Notes: a model not told the origin generated them from the sequence alone. Counted from the first letter of the stretch, positions 21,054-30,263 are shown. The stretch is 64,000 nucleotides of DNA from Streptomyces tendae (GCF_014650435.1 NZ_BMUY01000011.1:1-64000), one strand, 5' to 3'. Translations and numbers: made by a program.

Positions 21054-23744
21054 GTGACAGCGCGCAACGACTCGGTTCTCGAACTGCTGCCGATGGTGTT
21101 CGCCGCCCCGGGCGAAGCGCTGACGCGGGCGGAGGAGTTGCTCGGCGCCGATCCCTCGCCGCTGCACGCCTCGGTCGCCCATCAGGTGATCGGCATCTGG
21201 CAGCGGGACTTCGGGGACACCCGGCGGGCCCTGGCCCATCTGCGGCGCGCCCGCGACCTCGCCGCCCGCGCGGAGTCGGCCGAGCGGGAGGCGGACGTCC
21301 TGGCCACGCTCGGGGTCGCGCTGGTGCACGCCGGACGTACCCGGGCGGGGCTTGCCGCGTTCGAGCGGGGCGTGGCGCGCGGAAGCGGTCACACGCGCGC
21401 GCGGGTGCTCTTCCGGCGGGCGTACGTGTGGTGGGTGCTGGGCCGGCACGGGGAGGCGCTGGAGGACGTACGGCGGGCGATCCCGGTGCTGCGGCAGGCC
21501 GACGACGTGATCTGGACGGCGCGGGCGCTGACGCTGCGGGCGACCGTGCACCTGGCGCTGGGCTCGGTGGAGCGGGCGGACGCCGACTTCACCGCGGCGG
21601 AGCTGCTGTGGGACACCACGGGCCAGGAGCACGACAAGGCCGACGCGGTGGAGAGCAGGGGCCTGGCGGCGTTCCGGTCGGGTGACGTGCCGGCGGCGCT
21701 GCGGCTGCTCGACGAGGCGGCGGAGCGGTACGCGAAGCTGGGCACGCCGACGTTCATGCTGACCATCCGGCGCTGCGAGGTGCTGATGGCGGCGGGGCTG
21801 GCCACCGAGGCGCTGGCGGAGGCGGACGCGGCGGTGGCGGCACTGGACGGGATCGGCGGTCAGTCCACCCGCAAGGCGGAGTTGCTGCTGGTGGCCGCGC
21901 GGGCCGCCCGGCTGGCGGGAGAGCCGCAGACCTCTCTCGCCCGCGCCGCCGTCGCCGTGCGGCTGTTCGCCGGGCAGCGGCGTACCTGGTACGAGACGCA
22001 CGCCCGGCTGGTGCTGATCGAGGCGCGGGTCGCCACGGGCCACGGGTCGGGCCGGCTGGTCGCGGACGCGGCGGCGGTGGCGGAGCGGCTGGCGGCCTTC
22101 GGTGCGCCGGCGGCGCCGGAAGCCTCGCTGCTCGCGGGCCGGATCGCGCTGGACCTGGGCTGGACGGCGGACGCGGAACGGCATCTGGCGGTGGCCGCGC
22201 GCAGCCGGCACGGCGGGCCGCCGCTGGCGCGGATGACGGGCTGGGCGGCGCAGGCGCTGCGGGCGCGGGCGGCGGGGTCGGCGCGGGGCGTCCTGGAGGC
22301 ATGCCGGCGCGGTCTGGACGTCCTGGACGACCACCGGATGACGCTGGGCGCCTCGGAGTTGCGGGCCCGGGCCACCGCGCAGGGAGCGGAGCTGGCGGCG
22401 CTGGCGCAGCGGGCGTCGCTGGTCTCGGGCGGGCCGCGGCGGCTGCTGGGCTGGAGCGAGCGCTGGCGGGCGACGGTCCTGTCGGCACCGCCGACCCGGC
22501 CACCCGCCGACCCGGTGCTGCTGACCGCCATGACGGCGTTCCGGGAGCTCGCCGCCCGCGCGGAGGAGGCCCGCACGGACGGCGGCCGGCCCGCACCCGC
22601 GCTGGAGCGCGAACAGCGGCGCCTGGAACGGGAGATCCGCTCCCGGACCCTGCACATGCGGGGCGAGGCGCCCGGCGACGGCGACCGGTTCGACGTGGGT
22701 CGGCTGCTGCGGCGGCTGGGCGACGAGGTGCGGCTGGTGGAGCTGGCGGTGCTCGACGGGCGCGTGCACGTGCTGCTGTGCGGGCAGGGACGGGTGCGGC
22801 GGTTCGAGGCCGGGCTGCTGGCCGAGGCGGAGGTGGAGGCGGAGCACGTGCAGGCCGGGTTGCGGCGGTTGGCCCATCCCGGGGCCGAGGCGCGGCTGCC
22901 GCTGGTGGAGGCGGCGGGCGCGCGCCTCGAGCGGTTGCTGCTGGGGCCCGCCGCGGCCCACCTCGGCTCGGGTCCGGTCGTCGTGGTCCCGCCGGGCCGG
23001 CTGCACCGGGTGCCGTGGGCCCTGCTGCCCGCCCTGCGGGAACGCGTGCTGAGCGTGTCGCCGTCGGCGAGCAGCTGGCTGCGCGCGAGGGACACCGCTC
23101 CCCCGCCCGGCGGCCGCCAGGTCCTGGTCCGCGGCCCCGGCCTGGCGAGCGGCGGCGCCGAGGTCCCCGAACTCTCCGACCGGTACGCGGGACGGCGAGC
23201 GCCGGGCGAAGGGGGCACGGGGGCCCCGCCGCCCGGCGCCCGGACGGGGGGCGGCGCCGCCGGGCCGGGGGCGACCGTGGTGCTGGAGGGCGGGGACGCG
23301 CGGGTGCCGCGGGTCCTGCGGGAGCTGGACGGGGCCGCCCTCGCGCACATCGCGGCGCACGGGACCTTCCGTGCGGACAGTCCGTTGTTCTCGTCGCTGC
23401 GGATGGCGGACGGGCCGCTCATCGTGCACGACTTCGAGCGGCTCGACCGCAGCCCGTACCGGATCATCCTGCCCTGCTGCGACACCGCACGCTTCGCGTC
23501 GGTCGGCGCCGACGAGCTGCTGGGCCTGGTCACCGCGCTGCTGCCGTTGGGCACGGCCGGGGTGGTGGCGTGCACCGCGCCGGTCAACGACGCGGCCGTG
23601 GTGCCGCTGATGCTCGCGCTGCACAAGGGGCTGGACGCGGGCCTGTCCCTGGCGGAGGCGCTGCGCGACGCGCGGGCCGCGCTGCCCGGCGACGCGGTGC
23701 ACCAGGCGACGGGGTGGGCCTTCTCCGCGTTCGGGGCGGCCTGA
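21054..23744 (+). CDS. TPR-CHAT caspase-like protease
   Basis: 896 residues if GTG 21054 is used (an earlier in-frame TTG exists at 21000). TACCAT at 21041-21046 is a possible -10 box placing transcription start at or near the GTG, so the message may be leaderless. Residues 20-480 are helical TPR-type repeats; the C-terminal part is a CHAT domain with catalytic His769 (HIAAHGTF) and Cys808/809 (ILPCCDTA). CHAT proteases are the HetF/separase-like group of caspase relatives. It is divergent from the subtilase, and the pair with the sigma factor looks like a regulated proteolysis module. Target unknown. Confidence 0.88.
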   Translation: MTARNDSVLELLPMVFAAPGEALTRAEELLGADPSPLHASVAHQVIGIWQRDFGDTRRALAHLRRARDLAARAESAEREADVLATLGVALVHAGRTRAGLAAFERGVARGSGHTRARVLFRRAYVWWVLGRHGEALEDVRRAIPVLRQADDVIWTARALTLRATVHLALGSVERADADFTAAELLWDTTGQEHDKADAVESRGLAAFRSGDVPAALRLLDEAAERYAKLGTPTFMLTIRRCEVLMAAGLATEALAEADAAVAALDGIGGQSTRKAELLLVAARAARLAGEPQTSLARAAVAVRLFAGQRRTWYETHARLVLIEARVATGHGSGRLVADAAAVAERLAAFGAPAAPEASLLAGRIALDLGWTADAERHLAVAARSRHGGPPLARMTGWAAQALRARAAGSARGVLEACRRGLDVLDDHRMTLGASELRARATAQGAELAALAQRASLVSGGPRRLLGWSERWRATVLSAPPTRPPADPVLLTAMTAFRELAARAEEARTDGGRPAPALEREQRRLEREIRSRTLHMRGEAPGDGDRFDVGRLLRRLGDEVRLVELAVLDGRVHVLLCGQGRVRRFEAGLLAEAEVEAEHVQAGLRRLAHPGAEARLPLVEAAGARLERLLLGPAAAHLGSGPVVVVPPGRLHRVPWALLPALRERVLSVSPSASSWLRARDTAPPPGGRQVLVRGPGLASGGAEVPELSDRYAGRRAPGEGGTGAPPPGARTGGGAAGPGATVVLEGGDARVPRVLRELDGAALAHIAAHGTFRADSPLFSSLRMADGPLIVHDFERLDRSPYRIILPCCDTARFASVGADELLGLVTALLPLGTAGVVACTAPVNDAAVVPLMLALHKGLDAGLSLAEALRDARAALPGDAVHQATGWAFSAFGAA

Positions 23745-23768
23745 GCCGCCGGCCACCCGGCCCGCGCG

Positions 23769-25598
23769 TCAGGCGGGTTGGGGTTCGGGCAGTTCCACGA
23801 GCCAGGGCAACGCGCCGCGGTCGCCCGCGCCGAGTCGGGTGTAGGCGCCGTACAGGTGATTGCCGACGGTGCGCACGGACAGGGTCAGCCGCTCCGCGAT
23901 CTGCCGGTTGCTCAGGCCCGCGGCGGCGAGCGTGACGATCTGCCGCTGACGGGCGGTGAGTTCGCCCAGCACCAGACCGGACAGCGCGGGGGTGCGGGCA
24001 CCCTGGCAGCGCCGGGCGAGGGCGGCGGCACGGGTCCGGGCGGTGCGGGCGGCCCGCGGGTCGCGGTGGACGGGTACCGCCTGTGCGCTCGCCTCGGCCG
24101 CGAACAGCAGGAATCCGCGCCGCTCCAGCTCCTCGGCTACCCGGTCGAGGGCGGGTCCGTCCTCGCGCGCGAGGGCGTCGGCGTGCGCGGCGAAGACGCC
24201 GGTCAGGCGGCCCGCCGCCCGCTCGGGTGCGCCGAGCCGGACGGCGTCGTACGGGTCGCACCGGCCGGCCGTCCGGACCGCCTCGTCGAGGTCGCCGCGC
24301 GCGGCTGCGGCCCAGGTGACCGCGGCGGCCTCCGCGCCGCTCCGGACTCCGTCGCCCGACTGCGCGGTGGCCAGGGCGAGTTCGGTGCGGCAGTCCGGGT
24401 CGTCGTGGTGGGTCCGCAGGCCCTCGCGGGCCCAGGCCGCGGCCTCGCGCAGCCGTCCGCGCAGTCGCGCGAACCGGGCCCGCAGCGCCGCGTACGAGGT
24501 CGGCAGCGGCGCTCCCTCGGCGACCAGCCACTCCCCCACGGGGGTCTCCAGCGCCCGTACGTCGGCCTGTTCGATGCGCCGGGCGAGCGCGGCCCGCTCC
24601 GCCTCCAGGGCGGGGCCGGTCCGGTCCGGGGTGCGGGCGGCCAGGCGCCGGGCCCTCAGCCGGCCGGCGGCGGCGCGCAGCACCGGGCCGTGCAGGGGGT
24701 GCGCGAGACGGGTGGCGCCGCGGTCGTCGACGGTGACCAGGCCCTCGGCCTCCAGGTTCTCCAGGATCCGTACGTCGAGGAGGTCGAGGTCCAGGGAGAG
24801 GGGCAGGGGCTCTGCGAAGGCGAGGCGTTCGAGCGTCTCCCGTTCCTCGGCGCCGGTGCGGTCCAGGACGTGGGCGGCGCGTTCGCGGACCGGCTGGGTG
24901 ATCGGCACCGGTCCCCGCCACGCCCGCTGGTCGGTGCCGGGCACCGGCACGAGCCGGCCGTCCTCGCGCACGGCGGTCAGCAGTTCGCGCAGCAGCCGCA
25001 GGTCCCCCCGGCCCAGGCGGTGCAGCCGGTCGACGGTGAGCGGCTCCAGGACGGTGCCGGTGCCGGCCGCGAGCAGTTCGGCGGTCTCCTCTCGGGGCAG
25101 CGGTTCCAGGGCCAGGCGCGGCAGCAGCTCACCGGACCACAGCCGGGAGACCGCGCCCGGTACGGGGGCGCCGTCGGTGGCGACGACCAGGAGGCGGGTG
25201 CGGCCGTGCACGGCCAGCTGGTGCAGGAGGGCGGCCGAGGCGCCGTCGAGCAGGTGCGCGTCGTCGACCAGCAGCAGTCGTACGCCGGACAGGTGCTGCA
25301 CGGCGCGGTGCAGGGTGACTCCCTCGGGCAGCAGGTGCGCGAAGGCGGCGAAGGGGATGTCCCGGGTCTCGGGCGTCCCGGTGGCGCGGACGCAGTCGGT
25401 GCCGCGCACGGCCTCCGTCACCAGCCGGGTCTTGCCCGCGCCCGCCGGGCCCGTCACCACCAGGCCGCCGCGCCCGGCCGCCACGGAACTGCGCACCAGC
25501 TCCAGTTCGTCCGCCCGGCCGGTGAACGGCCAGGGGGTCGCCGGCCTCGTCGCGTCCCGCAGAGAAGTCGTCACGGCAACATGAGTCGGCGTACTCAC
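23769..25598 (-). CDS. LuxR-family (LAL-type) ATPase transcriptional regulator
   Basis: 609 residues from GTG 25598. Walker A GPAGAGKT (about 49-56) and Walker B LLLVDDAH near 112 define an N-terminal AAA/STAND ATPase; residues 130-530 are helical, and the C-terminus is a LuxR/FixJ helix-turn-helix (ELTARQRQIVTLAAAGLSNR, then IAERLTLSVRTVGNHLYGAY). At 609 residues it is shorter than classic LALs (about 900), with a reduced sensor region. It converges with the CHAT gene (24 bp gap) and diverges from the HQIGH metalloprotease-like gene, which could be its target. Confidence 0.88.
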   Translation of the reverse strand: MSTPTHVAVTTSLRDATRPATPWPFTGRADELELVRSSVAAGRGGLVVTGPAGAGKTRLVTEAVRGTDCVRATGTPETRDIPFAAFAHLLPEGVTLHRAVQHLSGVRLLLVDDAHLLDGASAALLHQLAVHGRTRLLVVATDGAPVPGAVSRLWSGELLPRLALEPLPREETAELLAAGTGTVLEPLTVDRLHRLGRGDLRLLRELLTAVREDGRLVPVPGTDQRAWRGPVPITQPVRERAAHVLDRTGAEERETLERLAFAEPLPLSLDLDLLDVRILENLEAEGLVTVDDRGATRLAHPLHGPVLRAAAGRLRARRLAARTPDRTGPALEAERAALARRIEQADVRALETPVGEWLVAEGAPLPTSYAALRARFARLRGRLREAAAWAREGLRTHHDDPDCRTELALATAQSGDGVRSGAEAAAVTWAAAARGDLDEAVRTAGRCDPYDAVRLGAPERAAGRLTGVFAAHADALAREDGPALDRVAEELERRGFLLFAAEASAQAVPVHRDPRAARTARTRAAALARRCQGARTPALSGLVLGELTARQRQIVTLAAAGLSNRQIAERLTLSVRTVGNHLYGAYTRLGAGDRGALPWLVELPEPQPA

Positions 25599-25664
25599 CC
25601 CTGATACACGGTGACTTGAGTACCCCCTGACTCAGGCGCCGGGGCCGGGCCGGACGGCACCCTG

Positions 25665-26750
25665 ATGCCCATGACCGCACGCTACTGCTCGCTCGCGCAG
25701 CAGCCCGCCCCCGTGCTCGCGCCGGGGCTGGCCGCCGAGCGCGTCGCCGCGCTCGTCGGCGGGCAGCGGATGTGGGTCAACGGGACCGTGCTGCACTACT
25801 GCTTCCTCGGGGGCGACACCGATGCCTCGGTGGTCCCGATGCCGGGCTCCGGACGGCCCCGGCGGGGGTCGTGGGTGGGGACCGAGGAGCAGCGGGACGT
25901 GGTCCGCGACTGCTTCCGGGAGTGGCGCGACCTCGGCATCGGCCTCGACCTCGTGGAGGTCCGCGACCGATCGGAGGCGGAGCTGCGCATCGGCTTCCAG
26001 CCCGGCGACGGGTCCTGGTCGGCGGTGGGCAAGGACGCGCTGCGGGTCGGTCTCAACGACCGTACGATGAACTTCGGCTGGGACCTGACCGCACCGGGTG
26101 AGCGAGCGACGGCCCTGCACCAGATCGGGCACGCGCTCGGCATGCTGCACGAGCACCAGAGTCCGTTCGCGGGCATCCTCTGGGACGACGAGGCCGTCTA
26201 CGCCGAGCTGGCGGGCCCGCCCAACCACTGGAGCCGGGAGCGGACCTTCCAGAACATCCTGCGCAAGCTCGACGGCGACGAGGCCAACGGTCCGGTCTGG
26301 GACCCGCAGTCGATCATGGAGTACCCCTTCTCGTCGGGGCTGATACTGGAACCCGAGCACTACCGTTCCGGCCTGCGCCCGCCCGGTACGCTCTCCGCCG
26401 CCGACAAGGAGTTCGCCCTGCGCTGGTACCCGCCCACCGGCCGGCCGGGTCCGCTGGTGCCGTTCCGTTCGGTGCCCCTGGGTCTCGGGCCCGGCGAGCA
26501 GGCCGACTTCCGTGTGGATCCGCCGGAGACCCGCGAGTACACCGTGGGCACCTTCGGTGACAGCGACGCCGTCGTCGTCGTCTTCGAGGAGCGGGACGGC
26601 GTGCCCCGCTACTTCGTCGGACAGGACGACGGGGGAAGCCCCCGCAACGCCACGATCAGGGCCCGTTTCGTCAAGGGCCGCCGCTATGTCGTCCGGGTGC
26701 GCCTGTACTCCTCGTGGGGTGCGGGCGAGACGGCGGTCATGTACTGGTGA
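25665..26750 (+). CDS. Astacin/M12-like protein with HQIGH in place of HExxH
   Basis: 361 residues from ATG 25665 (a second ATG at 25671 is equally placed). The metzincin zinc motif is present at 152-164 as HQIGHALGMLHEH: all three zinc-binding histidines and the following Glu are kept, but the general-base Glu of HExxH is Gln (codon CAG at 26121-26123). The Met-turn SIMEYPF follows near residue 215. A C-terminal beta domain of about 110 residues (270-361) resembles accessory domains of M12-type proteins. There is no clear signal peptide. It may be a catalytically impaired, substrate-binding protein. It lies divergent to the LuxR regulator. Confidence 0.8.
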   Translation: MPMTARYCSLAQQPAPVLAPGLAAERVAALVGGQRMWVNGTVLHYCFLGGDTDASVVPMPGSGRPRRGSWVGTEEQRDVVRDCFREWRDLGIGLDLVEVRDRSEAELRIGFQPGDGSWSAVGKDALRVGLNDRTMNFGWDLTAPGERATALHQIGHALGMLHEHQSPFAGILWDDEAVYAELAGPPNHWSRERTFQNILRKLDGDEANGPVWDPQSIMEYPFSSGLILEPEHYRSGLRPPGTLSAADKEFALRWYPPTGRPGPLVPFRSVPLGLGPGEQADFRVDPPETREYTVGTFGDSDAVVVVFEERDGVPRYFVGQDDGGSPRNATIRARFVKGRRYVVRVRLYSSWGAGETAVMYW

Positions 26751-26911
26751 CCGCTCGGCTCACGAGCACCCGTGCGCCGTGGCCACGGACCGGCGCCGGG
26801 GGCCGGCCGCGGTGTGCGCCGCCTTCGGGGGAGGGCGACGCGCGCCGCGGCACACGCCGTGTCCGCCGCTGGGGGGCGGCGGGCACGGCGACTTCCGGAA
26901 GTCTCGTCCCG

Positions 26912-27586
26912 TCAGGCGGCGCGGTCGGCGAGGTGGCGGCCGAAGGCCGGGTGGTCGGTCAGACGCCGTACGTGGGTCCTCAGGGCGGGGTGGCCGTCCG
27001 CGAGCCGGGCGGCGTCGTGTCGGACGAGGGCAGCCCACACCTCGATGTCGGCGGCGGTGAGCCGGTCGCCGACGACGTGGGAGTGGGTGGTCAGGCGCCG
27101 CTCCAGCAGCTCGAGCACGCCGGGCAGCGCCGCGGGGTCGGCGGCGAGGCCGCACAGCTCTTCAACGGCGGCGATCTCCGCCTCCGCACCGCGGGGATAC
27201 AGCACCGGACCGGCAGCGGGGGTGAAGGACCGGGCGAGGTCGCGCATGATGTCGCGTGCGTGCGTGCTCACGATCCGCCCCGACCAGCCGTCGCTGAGGA
27301 CCGGTGCGACGGCCGGGCCCCGGTAGTGGTGGGCGCTCGCCTCGTACAGCGGCCGCAGGGCGGCGTATCCGCCGTCGGGACAGTCGGGGTTCGGGTCCAG
27401 GAGGGTCACCGGACAGATCTCGTCCAGGCCGAGGAGTCGGTGCACGACGGCGATGCCCAGACAGTCGTCGTGGCCGGGCGAGAGGTGAAGGCGGTAGCGG
27501 CGCGGCACGGCGTAATGGCCGCTGCTCGGGTCGCGGCCGATCCGACCGCGGAAGGCGGGGGCAGGGACGAGCGGTGTGACGGTCAT
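26912..27586 (-). CDS. Glutathione S-transferase-like protein
   Basis: 224 residues from ATG 27586. The N-terminal half has a thioredoxin-like beginning (RYRLHLSPGHDDCLGIAVVH) where glutathionyl-hydroquinone reductases (YqjG type) carry CPWAH; here the active Cys position is not conserved. The C-terminal all-helical GST domain is visible (VVGDRLTAADIEVWAALVRHD is the N-capping-box region, quoted only in part as LTAADIEVWAAL). Actinobacteria use mycothiol, so the true thiol is unclear. A TAATC-n5-GATTA palindrome lies 25-39 bp upstream of its start. Confidence 0.7.
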   Translation of the reverse strand: MTVTPLVPAPAFRGRIGRDPSSGHYAVPRRYRLHLSPGHDDCLGIAVVHRLLGLDEICPVTLLDPNPDCPDGGYAALRPLYEASAHHYRGPAVAPVLSDGWSGRIVSTHARDIMRDLARSFTPAAGPVLYPRGAEAEIAAVEELCGLAADPAALPGVLELLERRLTTHSHVVGDRLTAADIEVWAALVRHDAARLADGHPALRTHVRRLTDHPAFGRHLADRAA

Positions 27587-27610
27587 GGTTCTCCCGGATG
27601 TTTCCCTACC

Positions 27611-27625
27611 TAATCACTAGGATTA
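27611..27625. promoter_or_regulatory. Palindrome upstream of GST-like gene
   Basis: TAATC-ACTAG-GATTA, perfect 5-bp arms in an AT-rich pocket 24 bp before the start codon. Shape and place fit a small regulator such as HxlR or MarR type; no regulator is adjacent. Confidence 0.4.
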
Positions 27626-27734
27626 CTGGGGAAGTGTCGAACGGCGCCGGGGACGCGTCAAGAGGGTGTCCGCCTGCCGGGCAGGGCTGTGGCGGCCGCG
27701 CGCGTGCCGACCGTCCTGCCGTGGCGGACGGCGG

Positions 27735-28564
27735 TCAGTGAAGATCCGAAGGCTCTCTCCGGACCGACGGCGTGCTCTCGGGGCTGGTGTACACGCAGGT
27801 ACCGAAGTCGCTCCAGCCCGGCTGGAGTTCGCCCCAGTCACCCTTGCCGTAGTAGCCGGTGCCGGCTTCGCTCAGGGTCAGGCCGCCGTCCTGCTGACGG
27901 CCGACGTACTCCGTGTAGCCCCCGTCTCCGGCAGACTGGAACACGTGCAGCTCGGCGCGCCCGTCCTGGTCCTCGTCGGTCGCACGCACCGCGGCGACGA
28001 AGAACGAGACCCGAACGCGGATGGTGCCGCTCCGGCTGCCACTCAGGTCCCGGGCGAGCGGTCCGTAGCGCACCTCGTGCACGAGCAGGTTGGAGCGGGG
28101 GCTGTCCCCGCTGTCCTCCTGGCTGCGGAACAACGCCAGATCGAGGTAGCCGTCGCCGTCGAAGTCACCGAACGTGCCTCTGGTCTCCAGGTCCGACGTC
28201 AGCAGGCCACGGGCCTTCTGCCATACGCCGAGAGCCTCGCCGACACCGACCTCGACACGGTCGTCGTCTCGGCCGAAGAGGACGGATCCCTCTCCCGAGC
28301 GGTCGGGGTCGTGTATCTCGTCCAGCCGCCCGTCCGCGTCCAGTCGGCGGTCAGGCTGGTGTTGCCGGTGTCGGAGCACACCACCGTCGGTGCGTGATCA
28401 CCGGGCTCGGGCCCGGAACAGAGGGCGACCGTCGTGGCGACCGCGGTCAGAGCGGCTCCCGCGCCGATGACGAACCGCCTTCGCCCGCGTCTGTACGGTG
28501 GTCTCAGCCGGGCGGCGAACACGCTGCTGACACTGCCCTGTTGTGGACTCACGGGTTCCGCCAT
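27735..28564 (-). pseudogene. VCBS/FG-GAP-like membrane-anchored protein, frameshifted
   Basis: Two adjoining frames together make one protein. The first, from ATG 28564, encodes a short basic cytoplasmic end and a membrane anchor or signal (RRRFVIGAGAALTAVATTVAL) and runs to about TADW near 28340. The second frame continues with DADGRLDEIHDPD, a Ca-binding FDGDGYLDLALF repeat and a FGTCVYTSPE end, stopping at 27735. One missing base near 28337-28341 would join them. The likely product is a lipid- or membrane-tethered extracytoplasmic protein of unknown role. Either this copy is broken or there is a base error in the assembly. Confidence 0.7.
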
Positions 28565-28660
28565 GGCGGGATCCTAGTGTCCCGTGCCAGAAGCTGATCG
28601 TCAGTGACCCGTTTCGGCCGAGAGGGGCCCCGAAGGACCCCTCTGACCTTGTACTTCACC

Positions 28661-28703
28661 GTCGGGACGACAGGATTTGAACCTGCGACCCCTTGACCCC
28701 CAG
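28661..28703 (-). repeat. attL: 43-bp 3' fragment of tRNA-Pro
   Basis: Identical over 43 bp to 47867-47909, the 3' end to anticodon loop of the intact tRNA-Pro(GGG). It lacks the 5' half, so it is not a gene. It marks the left boundary of the island. To its left, AGAGGGG (28621-28627) and CCCCTCT (28638-28644) form a hairpin that would be the original tRNA terminator. Confidence 0.88.
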
Positions 28704-28717
28704 GAATGGGGGTCAAG
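28692..28717. repeat. Inverted repeat at the left crossover point
   Basis: CTTGACCCCC (28692-28701) and GGGGGTCAAG (28708-28717) with a 6-nt loop. The left arm is the tRNA anticodon arm; the right arm is element DNA. Such symmetry flanking the crossover is expected for core sites of a tyrosine recombinase. Confidence 0.6.
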
Positions 28718-28800
28718 AACATTTTCTGGATATAGCGGACTTAATCCGGGCGCAGGTTGTGCGTGGAAGCATGCATTGTGCACCACCGCGCGTACCGGGC

Positions 28801-28818
28801 GGTCCCCGACTGGTCCCC
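28801..28818. repeat. Paired GGTCCCC arm-type repeats, left end
   Basis: GGTCCCC at 28801-28807 and 28812-28818, 11 bp apart. The same pair with the same 11-bp period occurs at the right end (47785-47802). One helical turn between copies suits arm-type integrase binding sites. Confidence 0.5.
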
Positions 28819-28926
28819 AGGATCACCGTGCTGGTGGTGAGGACCGCTCTGGCATCTCTGGTCACTGCAGGGTGGAGAGGACAGATTGACCGGCGGACTG
28901 TCAGTGCCCGCGCGTAGCCTGCCGAC

Positions 28927-30171
28927 GTGACCTCGACTCGCGATGAGCTTCGCCATGTCATGCTCGGTTCCCTCTTCACACCTGAGGTTCCCCTGGGGCC
29001 GACCCGGGACATCCTCATCACCTGCCACCTCTCGGCGACAGGCAAGGGCAAGCTCCACGGAAGCCCCGAGTGCCGCCCGCTGCGGTCAGCCGCCTCCGTG
29101 AACCAGATCGACGTCCCCTTCGGCGAAGCCGTGGCGCGGCTCTGTGCGAGCTGTCGGTGGCCTCTGCCCACAGACAGCCTCATCCTCGCGCTCGGCGCCG
29201 CTGTGAGCGAGGTGGATTCACTCGCCATCTGGCTCGACCGGGAGTCCAAGGACGAGGAGGACCTTGAGGCCGAACGTGACGCCGCCATCGCCCTCGCCGC
29301 CGGCGAGTACCCGCTCCGCGCCACTGAATCCGGCGACGAGGAGGAGGAAGACGACGAGGCCGGGCGCGACGAGGAATGGGAGCGATACGACCGCGCCCGC
29401 AACTTCCGCTCCCGACGTCACGAGCACTGGCGTCGGCTGCACTCCTACCTGACACGGAGCAACGAGGCCGTGTCCGAGTACCCCTTCCTCGCCCCGTGGG
29501 CCGATAGTCTGCAGAGTCGCCTCGCCACGGTCCTCGACGAGGAGCGTCGGGCCTTCGCGGCCCTCGTGCAGCCGATTCGCCTGCTGGAGGCGGCTGCCGT
29601 GCGTATCCTGCCCGAGCCGAAGTTCTCCGCAGACCCTGGCTTCGCCGGGTTGGGAGCGGATGCGGAGAAGACCTTCCGGCGAGCGTGGTACGAGTGGAGT
29701 CGGCGAGCCATCTGGTCCTGGCGCCGCCTGGAAGATCAGGGCTTCTCGGTCTACACCGTCGTCAGCGACGCCTTCGGACGTCGCCGTAAGGGAAAGACCG
29801 AGGCCCACGCCGCCTTCCGCCAACTCACTGCCGACTGGATCCGCCAGGCACGCGAAGAAGCCGGCCGTCCCGTCAGTACGCCATGGCATCTGGTGGCGGT
29901 GAAGGCGCCCGCCCTCGTCCGGACCCACCACAGCGAGCCGGAACGCGACCCCCTCACCTTGTGGGAAGCAGCGGTCATCGCCACCTACCAGGTGGCCATC
30001 AACCGGAAGGCCGGCACCACAGCGCTGCTCGTTCCCCACCTCGTCGCCGAGCAACTGCTCGCATGCGCCTCGGACGACATGCCGGTCCAGCGCCTGGCTC
30101 CCGACGGCAGCGCGCTACCCGCAGAGGTGCTGCTCGATCAGTGGGACCACGCGGGGCTCAACCTCTCATGA
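28927..30171 (+). CDS. Unknown protein with N-terminal Cys cluster (island gene 1)
   Basis: 414 residues from GTG 28927; an in-frame ATG sits 11 codons in. No ribosome site precedes the GTG, and TAGCCT at 28915-28920 would put transcription start at or near it, so a leaderless message is possible. Residues 33-76 hold Cys33, Cys47 and CASC (73-76), with GKGKLHGSPECRP between, a possible zinc site resembling short KxHxxxC modules. Residues 125-150 are strongly acidic (DEEEEDDEAG). The rest is helical and Trp-rich. I recognise no family. It lies alone between attL and the degenerate att copy at 30316, so it may be the cargo of a small separate insertion. Confidence 0.6.
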   Translation: MTSTRDELRHVMLGSLFTPEVPLGPTRDILITCHLSATGKGKLHGSPECRPLRSAASVNQIDVPFGEAVARLCASCRWPLPTDSLILALGAAVSEVDSLAIWLDRESKDEEDLEAERDAAIALAAGEYPLRATESGDEEEEDDEAGRDEEWERYDRARNFRSRRHEHWRRLHSYLTRSNEAVSEYPFLAPWADSLQSRLATVLDEERRAFAALVQPIRLLEAAAVRILPEPKFSADPGFAGLGADAEKTFRRAWYEWSRRAIWSWRRLEDQGFSVYTVVSDAFGRRRKGKTEAHAAFRQLTADWIRQAREEAGRPVSTPWHLVAVKAPALVRTHHSEPERDPLTLWEAAVIATYQVAINRKAGTTALLVPHLVAEQLLACASDDMPVQRLAPDGSALPAEVLLDQWDHAGLNLS

Positions 30172-30263
30172 CCGCCTTTCACGTACTCAGGGGAGCCGAG
30201 CAGACGGCCAGCCGTCCGGGCCGGACCGCACGGCTGCGACCACCACGCCCCGGGACGCGCGAA

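Noticed and set aside
28661..28703. Possible tRNA gene on the minus strand
   Set aside because: Only the 3' half up to the anticodon loop is present; the 5' half is missing, so it is an att fragment.
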